Source of the DNA: Persicitalea jodogahamensis
GTDB taxonomy: Bacteria > Bacteroidota > Bacteroidia > Cytophagales > Spirosomataceae
Direction: 5' to 3'
NCBI RefSeq assembly: GCF_014651615.1
Contig: NZ_BMXF01000002.1
Span: 599,439 to 663,438, forward strand
DNA: 64,000 nucleotides
The position numbers and the translations under genes are program-made. Each line of letters begins with the position of its first letter. Position 1 is the stretch's first letter. Under the pieces are notes generated by a model, which saw nothing but the letters and a program-made list of their open reading frames with translations, was not told the DNA's origin and searched no databases. Below, in pieces: positions 57,607 through 64,000 of the stretch.

Positions 57607-58335
57607 TCAGACTTCCTGGCCGGCATACCAGCGAAGAATTCGTGCCGAGGCTTCCGGCCTTTCAATCATGCCCAGGTGTCCGGCATCGGCCAGCACGAAA
57701 GGATATATCTTTTTGGGAAACCTCGCCTGTTCCATCACTTTCTCGAAGGGAACAACCTGGTCGTCCATGCCAACGATAAAAACAATGGGAAAAGGCAGGG
57801 CAGCCAGTACGTGAGTGCGATCGGGACGGTCGCGCATGGCCTCCATTCCCACGGCCAGTGCCTCGGCAGGTAATTTGCCGTAGCGCTGCAGGTAGTTCTG
57901 AACCTCGGTGGGATGATCCTGCTTGTAACGTTCACCAAACAGATTTGGAGCGGTGCGCCGAATAAAGGTGTCGGCGCCCTCGCTGCGCAGTAGTTGGGCC
58001 ATTTGGCTGCGTTGCTGTTGCTTGGCGTCGTCATCCGCCAGGGCCGACGAATGGAAAAGCCCGAAGCCTTCCAGCATATCAGGGTACTTTTCGGCAAAGG
58101 CCAGGCTGATATACCCACCCATGGAATGTCCGATGAGGGTGAATTTTTCGATCTGCGAAGCAGTGAGCAGCCGATGCAGCTCGTCGGCGTAGGCCTCCAT
58201 CGTGTGGCAGCCGGTCAATAATGATACGTTGGGTCGCACGACTGTAAAGTCGTCATCGAGCAGTGGAACGACTTCGTCCCAAAGCGCTTCGTCCATGCCA
58301 TGGCCGTGAAGAAGAACTAAGGTTTTACGTTTCAT
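57607..58335 (-). CDS. Cytoplasmic alpha/beta hydrolase
   Basis: The 242-aa protein without signal peptide opens KTLVLLHGHGMDEALWDEV (oxyanion HGHG region). The nucleophile is IGHSMGGY (Ser71), the acid probably in IVFIVGMDDQVVP, and the His in LADAGHLGMIE near the end, the classical order of esterases/C-C hydrolases such as 3-oxoadipate enol-lactonase relatives. I use the ATG at 58335, since the family begins almost directly with the KTLVLLHG strand. The substrate is unknown. It is transcribed like fadD (112 bp upstream) and the lipase-like gene. Confidence 0.82.
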   Translation of the reverse strand: MKRKTLVLLHGHGMDEALWDEVVPLLDDDFTVVRPNVSLLTGCHTMEAYADELHRLLTASQIEKFTLIGHSMGGYISLAFAEKYPDMLEGFGLFHSSALADDDAKQQQRSQMAQLLRSEGADTFIRRTAPNLFGERYKQDHPTEVQNYLQRYGKLPAEALAVGMEAMRDRPDRTHVLAALPFPIVFIVGMDDQVVPFEKVMEQARFPKKIYPFVLADAGHLGMIERPEASARILRWYAGQEV

Positions 58336-58446
58336 GGATTTGTGTTCTATAGTGGAGAATAACAGGGCAGGAGCCATAAGCCGCCCCTTTCTGTTGAAGG
58401 AGAAAACTCACGCAGTCATAGCCTTATCCCGATCACTACCCCATGA

Positions 58447-60144
58447 TCATGCGCTTGCTTCTTCCCGCAATGCCCTTCTCAGGATTTTACCGACATTGGT
58501 TTTTGGTAGTTCATCGCGGAATTCTATTTGCCTGGGGCATTTGTAAGCTGTCAGGTTTTCGCGGCAGTAGGCTTGTACCTGAGCTTCGGTCAGATCAGGG
58601 TCTTTTTTAACAACATAAATCTTGACAGACTCGCCGGAACGCTCGTGGGGTTCGCCCACACACGCTACTTCCAGTACGCCGGGGCACTGCGCCACCACGT
58701 CCTCTATTTCGTTGGGATATACGTTAAAGCCGGACACCAGGATCATATCTTTTTTGCGATCCACGATCTTGAAATAGCCGTCGGCACTGCGCACACCGAT
58801 GTCGCCCGTCTTGAACCATCGTCCGCTTTCGTCCTCAAAAAAGACTTTCGCAGTTTCCTCAGGACGATTGTAATACCCTGGCATTACCTGCGGTCCCTGG
58901 GCACAGATTTCGCCGGGTTCATCGTCGCCTGCCCACTGGCCGTTGTCATTCATAATCCTGATCTGAGTGCTGGGCCAGGGAATTCCGATAGTGCCGATAC
59001 GATTTTCGCCTACCAAGGGGTTGGAGGTCAGAACGGGAGAGGTTTCGGACAGCCCGTAGCCCTCGGCGGGCAGACAGCCCGTTTCCTTGTGCCAGCGTTC
59101 GGCCACGACCTTCTGCAAGGCCATGCCACCGGCAGAAGTGACCCTCAATTTGCTGAAATCCACTTCGCCGAAGCGGGAATGATTGAGCAAGCCGTTGTAA
59201 AGCGTGTTTAGTCCTGTGAAAATCGTGACCTGATATTTTTTCAAATCATCGATAAAGGAGTTCATGTCGCGCGGGTTGGTAATGAGCAGGTTCATGGCAC
59301 CGCTTTTCAGAGCAGTCAGGGCATTGACAGTCAGGGCATATACATGATATAGGGGTAGGGCTGCCACGATGATTTGGTTAGCCGAATCGCCCAGTAAAGG
59401 TTTGAGCCATTCCGTATTGGCCTCTACATTGGAGATTAGGTTTCGGTGAGTGAGCATGGCACCTTTGGACACGCCTGTAGTACCACCTGTGTACTGTATA
59501 AATGCCAGATCCTGATTCTTGACCTCAGGCACCTTATAAGCAGCCGAAGCCCCGGTCGACAGGGCTTTGTTGAAGTCTACCGCCCCGGACAGCTCGTACG
59601 AAGGCACCATCTTCTTGACGTACTTCACCACCATATTGACAATCAACTTTTTGGGAAAGCCCAGCAAGTCGCCGATTTGCGTAACGATGACATGTTGTAT
59701 GTCCGTTTCAGCAATGATTTTTTCAAGATTGGAGGCAAAATTTGCCAAAATCACAATGGCTTTTGCACCGGAATCGGTAAACTGGTGCTTCATCTCACGT
59801 GGCGTGTAAAGCGGGTTCGTGTTTACAACTACCATCCCGGCCCGGATGATGCCATACATCGCCACCGGATATTGCAGGAGGTTGGGCATTTGGATAGCCA
59901 CCCGGTCGCCCTTTTTCAGGCCGATGCTTTGTAGATAGGCTGCAAACTCACGGGACAGACGATCGACATCGCCAAACGTGAGTTCCTTGCTCATGTTCGA
60001 AAATGCGGGCTGTTTGGCGTATTTCTTGAAGCCCTCTTCCATCAGCTTGATCAGGGAAGGGTAGGCGTCCGGGTTTATTTCGTAAGGAACACCTTCGGGA
60101 TAGGCGTGCAGCCAGGGGTATGTTTCTTCGGTTATCGTGGGCAT
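58447..60144 (-). CDS. fadD: Long-chain fatty acid-CoA ligase
   Basis: This 565-aa enzyme activates fatty acids with ATP and CoA. The AMP-binding signature is YTGGTTGVSKGAMLTHRN, with YGLSETSPV, the FKTGDIG loop and the C-terminal lysine region PKTNVGKILRRAL. The length equals that of E. coli FadD (561 aa) when the ATG at 60144 (MPTITEETYPWL) is used; the 25 codons upstream do not fit the family. It would feed the acyl-CoA dehydrogenase at 4885-6696. Its upstream region lacks the AGTATGC palindrome found there, so shared control is not supported. Confidence 0.9.
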   Translation of the reverse strand: MPTITEETYPWLHAYPEGVPYEINPDAYPSLIKLMEEGFKKYAKQPAFSNMSKELTFGDVDRLSREFAAYLQSIGLKKGDRVAIQMPNLLQYPVAMYGIIRAGMVVVNTNPLYTPREMKHQFTDSGAKAIVILANFASNLEKIIAETDIQHVIVTQIGDLLGFPKKLIVNMVVKYVKKMVPSYELSGAVDFNKALSTGASAAYKVPEVKNQDLAFIQYTGGTTGVSKGAMLTHRNLISNVEANTEWLKPLLGDSANQIIVAALPLYHVYALTVNALTALKSGAMNLLITNPRDMNSFIDDLKKYQVTIFTGLNTLYNGLLNHSRFGEVDFSKLRVTSAGGMALQKVVAERWHKETGCLPAEGYGLSETSPVLTSNPLVGENRIGTIGIPWPSTQIRIMNDNGQWAGDDEPGEICAQGPQVMPGYYNRPEETAKVFFEDESGRWFKTGDIGVRSADGYFKIVDRKKDMILVSGFNVYPNEIEDVVAQCPGVLEVACVGEPHERSGESVKIYVVKKDPDLTEAQVQAYCRENLTAYKCPRQIEFRDELPKTNVGKILRRALREEASA

Positions 60145-60277
60145 AAGGGCGTTGATTTGTTGACGATTGTATTGAGTGGGTTTGGCATTCAATTTAAATA
60201 AATATTCAGATAATACCATTCCTTATCAGAAAAACGGTTTCAGGGCGGGTTTATATACATAATTGTCTTTCCACGGC

Positions 60278-61117
60278 TCACGAAAAAGAATACTTTTCCC
60301 CAATGCGCAGCACTCGGTATGGTGTGCCGTACCGGCGTGCCTCCTTCTCAAATAGCTCGGGCTCCTCGGTGTTGAACTCGAAAAGGTGAAAGTGATGGGG
60401 AATAACGCAGCCCGCGCCGATTTCTTTGCCGAGTTGGGCAGCTTCCTCCGCGCTGAGATTGCCCGCCACACGACGTTCGGGGCGATTGCCGTTGATTGGG
60501 AGCAAAGCCACATCGACGGCAAAAGGCATTAGTAGTTCATCAAGTCCCTTGAACCAGAGCGTATCGCCGCTGTGATAGATTCGGTAGCCGCCGAATTCTA
60601 CCACGTAGCCCATGAACTTGCATTGCCCGAGGTCATCGCGTTCGACTTCATTGTGCGCCGCCGGAATGCCATAAAAGCGAAACTCGTCGACGTCTTTCAC
60701 GAACGTGTCGTTCATCCCGATAGGGAAATCTACGTCACAGCCCAGTCGCCCGGCAATGAAAGTGCGATTGGCTTCGGGCACCACCACCCTGATGCCGGGG
60801 TTGGTACTTAGCATGGGGCCAAGTGTATCACCGTCAAGGTGGTCGGTATGGTTATGACTGCTCGTGACAATGTCGATAAAATCCAGCCTGCCCGGATCAA
60901 TGGCCCGTTCGCTCATGCGCACGTGCGGCCTATCCGTCTCGGCGTATTTCTTTGTAAGCGAATCGGAGAGGTAGGGGTCGAAAAGCAAATGCCTGCCCCG
61001 CCACTGAAGCAGAAAACCACTCTGTCCCAGCCACCACAGCCGGAAGCCATTTTGCTCTCCGAAGGTGGCGCGGATGTCAGCCAGCAGGGTGTCGTCTTTT
61101 TGGAAAGCAGGAATCAT
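60278..61117 (-). CDS. MBL-fold metallohydrolase (UlaG/NAPE-PLD-like)
   Basis: This 279-aa cytoplasmic protein has a metallo-beta-lactamase fold: LWWLGQSGFLLQWRGRHLLFD, the metal motif SHNHTDHLD (87-95), later His residues in GIPAAHNEVERD and YHSGDTLWF, and a C-terminal PHHFHLFEF His cluster. The early LGQSGF-FLLQ strand and the distant HH resemble UlaG lactonases and NAPE-PLD-like phosphodiesterases. The substrate is unknown. It lies between fadD and a GNAT gene on the same strand, with 53 bp to the latter. Confidence 0.82.
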   Translation of the reverse strand: MIPAFQKDDTLLADIRATFGEQNGFRLWWLGQSGFLLQWRGRHLLFDPYLSDSLTKKYAETDRPHVRMSERAIDPGRLDFIDIVTSSHNHTDHLDGDTLGPMLSTNPGIRVVVPEANRTFIAGRLGCDVDFPIGMNDTFVKDVDEFRFYGIPAAHNEVERDDLGQCKFMGYVVEFGGYRIYHSGDTLWFKGLDELLMPFAVDVALLPINGNRPERRVAGNLSAEEAAQLGKEIGAGCVIPHHFHLFEFNTEEPELFEKEARRYGTPYRVLRIGEKYSFS

Positions 61118-61170
61118 TGTCAGGAATGACGAGTGGAAAAAATTAATTCATCACCGTGTGGGCAGCCCGG

Positions 61171-61680
61171 TCACAACTTATCTAACTCCCAACGCCAGAC
61201 CAGCCCATCGTCGGGGTCATTGTAGTCGCCCACGCGGACGAAGCCGATCTTCTGCAAAAGCCTGGTCGAGTAGTTTTCATCAGGCATGGTGTGGGCGATG
61301 ACTTTTTTTACTTCAGCGTGGCTGAAAGCATGGGTCACCAATCCTTGCGCGGCCTCGGTGGCAATACCCATGTTCTGATGAGCGGGCCGAATCTCGTAGC
61401 CAATCTCTACGCGTCCTTCGGCATCAGGTTCGCCTTTATAGCCGCAGGAGCCCACCAGCATGTTATCGGGCCTGTACACGATCAGGTGCACCCACCAATC
61501 GCGCAACGGCGGGTGGGCTTTCCACCGCAGATAAGCCGGCGCAAAAGTATCGCGGTATTGCGACCACTTTTTTGGTACGTTGGCCCCTATGGCCTGAGAG
61601 AGTACGCCCCCGCCCATTTTCATGGCGTCAAACAGTGTATCGTCGCAGGGTAATATCTTTAGGCGTGGAGTTTCAATCAT
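61171..61680 (-). CDS. GNAT-family N-acetyltransferase
   Basis: This 169-aa enzyme of the RimJ/RimL-like group begins IETPRLKILPCDDTLF. The acetyl-CoA loop and strands are IVYRPDNMLVGSCGYKGEP, VEIGYEIRPAHQNMGIATEAAQG (Q/R-x-x-G-x-G/A motif) and VIAHTMPDENYSTRLLQKIGF. The acceptor (protein N-terminus or small amine) is unknown. It is the first gene of the leftward MBL group and is divergent from the two-component pair across about 130 bp. Confidence 0.86.
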   Translation of the reverse strand: MIETPRLKILPCDDTLFDAMKMGGGVLSQAIGANVPKKWSQYRDTFAPAYLRWKAHPPLRDWWVHLIVYRPDNMLVGSCGYKGEPDAEGRVEIGYEIRPAHQNMGIATEAAQGLVTHAFSHAEVKKVIAHTMPDENYSTRLLQKIGFVRVGDYNDPDDGLVWRWELDKL

Positions 61681-61753
61681 TCTTTGGCATTATTTGGTTT
61701 AACATTATAAATAACACAGATAGGCCTCTGATCTCCGCTTAAAAAATCAAATG

Positions 61754-61761
61754 TATTTTTG
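61754..61761 (+). promoter_or_regulatory. -7 box TATTTTTG for the OmpR-type operon
   Basis: An exact TAnnTTTG match; transcription would begin near 61767. The open frame's first ATG at 61751 lies upstream of that, so translation must start later, at 61811. No -33 TTG is well placed. Confidence 0.55.
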
Positions 61762-61810
61762 TACAGGCTGTTATCTGTCATACACCGCAACACAGAACCA
61801 TATCAAAATT

Positions 61811-62563
61811 ATGCTGGAAAAAAATACGTACGACCTTCATCATAAAGAAGCAGATCATAAAAAGAAAATACTGCTCATAGAAGACGACGACCGTGTCTGT
61901 TCTTTCATAAACAAAGGCCTGAGCGAAGAAGGGTTTGAGGTAAGTGTGGCAATGGACGGCAGTACCGGCTTCCAGATGTCAACTACCGCATCGTATAATC
62001 TGATCATTATGGATATCATGTTGCCCAACATCGGCGGGCTTGATCTTTGCAAAATGATCCGGAATCATGACTGCGAAGTACCCATATTGCTGCTGTCGGC
62101 CTTGGGCAGTACCGAAAATGTTGTGGTGGGCCTCAATACCGGAGCAGACGATTACCTGACCAAGCCGTTTAAGTTCATCGAATTGCTGGCCCGCATCAGG
62201 GCGTTGCTGCGTCGGAAGGACCCGGCAAAGTCGGAACAACCACACGATAAGAATCTACAGTTCGGCGATTTGATCCTGAACGACTACACCAAAGAAGTCG
62301 CCCGCGATGGACAGGAAATTGCCCTGACCTCGACTGAGTACCGTCTGCTGCACTTTTTCATGAACCACCCCCGGCGGGTATTGTCGAGGGTGGAAATTCT
62401 TGATGAAGTGTGGGGAGTCAACTTTGACATGAACACCAACGTGGTGGATGTTTATGTCAATTACCTGCGCAAAAAACTGGAAAAATCGAAGGCATCACGG
62501 CTCATTCATACGGTGATAGGAATGGGATACGTACTTAAGGAAAATCATGAAAACGGGATGTGA
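61811..62563 (+). CDS. OmpR/PhoB-family response regulator
   Basis: This 250-aa regulator has a receiver domain with acidic pocket IEDDD (about 23-27), phospho-acceptor Asp68 (MDIM), Ser/Thr in LLLSALGS and Lys in YLTKPF. The winged-helix output domain includes LTSTEYRLLHFFMNHPRRVLS, EVWGVNFDMNTNVVDVYVNYLRKKLE. Such regulators bind direct repeats with 10-11 bp period; a perfect 11-bp-phased array lies at 63946-63996, 15 bp past the kinase stop. It lies 3 bp upstream of the kinase, with which it forms an operon. A promoter box at 61754 fixes the start choice. Confidence 0.92.
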   Translation: MLEKNTYDLHHKEADHKKKILLIEDDDRVCSFINKGLSEEGFEVSVAMDGSTGFQMSTTASYNLIIMDIMLPNIGGLDLCKMIRNHDCEVPILLLSALGSTENVVVGLNTGADDYLTKPFKFIELLARIRALLRRKDPAKSEQPHDKNLQFGDLILNDYTKEVARDGQEIALTSTEYRLLHFFMNHPRRVLSRVEILDEVWGVNFDMNTNVVDVYVNYLRKKLEKSKASRLIHTVIGMGYVLKENHENGM

Positions 62564-62566
62564 TCC

Positions 62567-63931
62567 ATGAAGATAAAGACCAAAATCATTCTGCTGATCA
62601 GCATTATCTCTCTGCTATTCGTGGTTCTGTATAGTGGGTTTATTTACTATGCCTCGGCAAACTACTCCTTTGAAGATTTTTATAAAAGACTAGAGATAAG
62701 GGCGGTTACGACCGCAAAAATCCAGCTGGAAAATGGCCAGGATCTGAATGCCATCAAAGAGGTGAAACAAGAGTATCTGGAAATCCTGCCCGAGGAAAAA
62801 ATATATATTCTGCCGGTGCCATCGGAGGATTCGCTACAGGCTGAGGCAATCCGATTGAATATCCCAATCAGTGCACTTATTGAAATTAAGGAGCAAAAGG
62901 CGGCTTCTTTCAGGCAGCAAAACATCTTTTACTCCGGCATCCGGTACACGGCCGGCGCCACGGATTATATCGTGATCGTGTCGGCGGAAAACTACTACTA
63001 CACCCATCATATCGCCTACTTGCGCAACCTCCTTGTTTCACTGCTGGTTTTTGCGGTAGTGCTGGTGATCATAATCTCGTTCTGGTTTTCCAAAAAACTT
63101 ATCCAACCGTTGCAGGATATCACTACCAAAATGGAGGATATCAGTTCGGAAAACCTGCAGATGAGATTGCCCCTCTCCCGCAACGATGACGAACTGAGTA
63201 CGCTATCCAACACATTTAACGGCATGCTCGACCGTCTGGAAGCAGCCTTTGAATCCCAGAAAAACTTTGTCAGCAATGCTTCACACGAACTCAATACGCC
63301 TCTGACATCCATTATCGGTGAGGCTGACGTAATTCTATCGAAGTCACGCACCGCCCAGGAATACAGGGAGGCTATGGTAGTTATTCTGGATGCTGCCGAG
63401 AAGTTGAGCAAAAAAACGAAAGCGTTGCTTTTTCTGGCTCAGACTGGCTACAACGGTAAGGTGGTAAAGTTTGACAAAGTCAGGATCGATCAACTGATCT
63501 GGGATGTGAAGGGAACGGTCGATAAGATTTATCCTGGCAATAAAGTTATCCTGGATTACAGCCTGTTACCGGAGAATCCCGAAAACCTTCAGATGCTGGG
63601 GAACGAGCAATTGCTTCACCTGGCGCTTTCCAACGTAATCATGAACGCGTGCAAGTATTCAAACGACGACATTGTGCAGGTGTCACTGGGGGCATCGGTA
63701 TCTCAGATTATTATCGTGGTGAAAGACAGGGGGATTGGCATTCCGGATACTGAAATCAAATACATCTACGATCCATACTTCCGGGCGAGTAATACCAACG
63801 CCTTCGAGGGCTATGGCATCGGCCTGCCCCTGAGCCGAAACGTGGTCAAAATGCACCGTGGGGAACTGCTGGTGACCTCGGTACTCAACGAAGGCGTGAC
63901 AGTCGAGATAAGGCTTCCCATTAATAATTAG
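62567..63931 (+). CDS. HAMP-containing sensor histidine kinase
   Basis: This 454-aa kinase has a first membrane helix at about 7-28, a periplasmic sensor of 120 residues (about 30-148), a second helix (about 153-174) and a HAMP domain (about 175-228). The DHp helix has His240 in SHELNTPLTS, then N-box VIMNACKYS, G1 DRGIGIPD, F/G2 YFRASNTNAFEGYGIGLPLS. It follows the regulator by 3 bp. The sensed signal is unknown. The pair resembles CusRS/ArlRS-like systems of Cytophagales that control an adjacent exporter, which would lie beyond the window. Confidence 0.92.
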   Translation: MKIKTKIILLISIISLLFVVLYSGFIYYASANYSFEDFYKRLEIRAVTTAKIQLENGQDLNAIKEVKQEYLEILPEEKIYILPVPSEDSLQAEAIRLNIPISALIEIKEQKAASFRQQNIFYSGIRYTAGATDYIVIVSAENYYYTHHIAYLRNLLVSLLVFAVVLVIIISFWFSKKLIQPLQDITTKMEDISSENLQMRLPLSRNDDELSTLSNTFNGMLDRLEAAFESQKNFVSNASHELNTPLTSIIGEADVILSKSRTAQEYREAMVVILDAAEKLSKKTKALLFLAQTGYNGKVVKFDKVRIDQLIWDVKGTVDKIYPGNKVILDYSLLPENPENLQMLGNEQLLHLALSNVIMNACKYSNDDIVQVSLGASVSQIIIVVKDRGIGIPDTEIKYIYDPYFRASNTNAFEGYGIGLPLSRNVVKMHRGELLVTSVLNEGVTVEIRLPINN

Positions 63932-63945
63932 CCGGTTTCTCACTG

Positions 63946-63996
63946 TTCTAATTTGTTTCTAATCTTCCTCTTAGCGGATTCTAATACGGCTCTTAG
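63946..63996. promoter_or_regulatory. Five 7-bp direct repeats at exact 11-bp spacing (OmpR-type binding array)
   Basis: TTCTAAT (63946), TTCTAAT (63957), CTCTTAG (63968), TTCTAAT (63979) and CTCTTAG (63990) begin exactly 11 bp apart, one turn of DNA, on one face. This is the layout of PhoB/OmpR-type operators, and the array directly follows an OmpR-type regulator operon. It probably controls the gene beyond the right edge; the array may continue past 64000. Confidence 0.8.
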
Positions 63997-64000
63997 AACA

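Noticed and set aside
60145-60277. Search for the AGTATGC palindrome upstream of fadD
   Set aside because: None found, so co-regulation of fadD with the acyl-CoA dehydrogenase by that operator is not supported.
1-64000. tRNA, rRNA, CRISPR array, IS element or replication origin
   Set aside because: No tRNA T-loop consensus, no regularly spaced 20-40-bp repeats, no transposase or integrase frame and no iteron cluster was seen on either strand by eye; a covariance-model scan was not possible.

Overview
The window reads as chromosomal DNA of a Bacteroidota member, most likely order Cytophagales (Dyadobacter/Spirosoma/Persicitalea-like). The reasons are a secreted hydrolase with a type IX secretion sorting domain, DUF1080 (3-keto-glycoside hydrolase) proteins, propeller-cytochrome c proteins, promoters of the Bacteroidota type (TAnnTTTG), sparse Shine-Dalgarno sequences and about 50% G+C. 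The species is inference. No rRNA, tRNA, CRISPR array, intact insertion sequence or phage genes were seen.

Layout. 1-4.7 kb: a truncated DUF4136 lipoprotein, then an aminotransferase-tyrA-DUF3431 group (tyrosine branch), facing a single-module MetE-like methionine synthase. 4.9-14.7 kb (minus): an acyl-CoA dehydrogenase with a two-operator promoter, a large secreted glycosidase-like protein, two glycosyltransferases, and a multicopper oxidase fused to a CopB-like barrel. 15.2-17.1 kb (plus): an AT-rich two-gene island (NmrA-type reductase and AraC regulator) that looks acquired. 17.3-24.4 kb (minus): an outer-membrane barrel, a propeller/PKD/cytochrome c protein, the ergothioneine pair egtD/egtB, and a solitary mraY. 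24.5-30.8 kb: a MacAB-like exporter locus (adaptor and ATPase intact, permease reduced to a frameshifted C-terminal remnant) with a four-helix-bundle gene inserted, divergent from a sigma-54-type response regulator and its kinase. 31-36.6 kb: tandem paralogous lipoproteins, an APC permease, an anchored alpha/beta hydrolase, an MFS exporter and a barrel protein. 36.8-41.6 kb: a DUF1080 / DUF1080-PA14 / propeller-cytochrome c cluster, probably acting on 3-keto-glycosides in the periplasm. 41.7-52 kb: PRC-barrel and anchored proteins, a J-domain protein, an EamA half-transporter, a BNR_4 (polysaccharide-lyase-like) protein, a CoA-transferase, a large secreted alpha/beta hydrolase and an M61 peptidase. 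52-61.7 kb (minus): NTF2-like protein, zwf, cysM, an MscS channel, two hydrolases, fadD, an MBL hydrolase and a GNAT enzyme. 61.8-64 kb: an OmpR-type regulator/kinase pair followed by five 7-bp motifs at exact 11-bp spacing.

No single large novel system is evident. The strongest unexplained structures are regulatory: the paired palindromes around the acyl-CoA dehydrogenase promoter, the 11-bp-phased array at the right edge, and the alternating CGGACA/TGTCCG boxes next to the sigma-54 regulator. Next come the decayed exporter permease, the AT-rich island, the CopA-CopB fusion and an apparent excess of the word GTAC.
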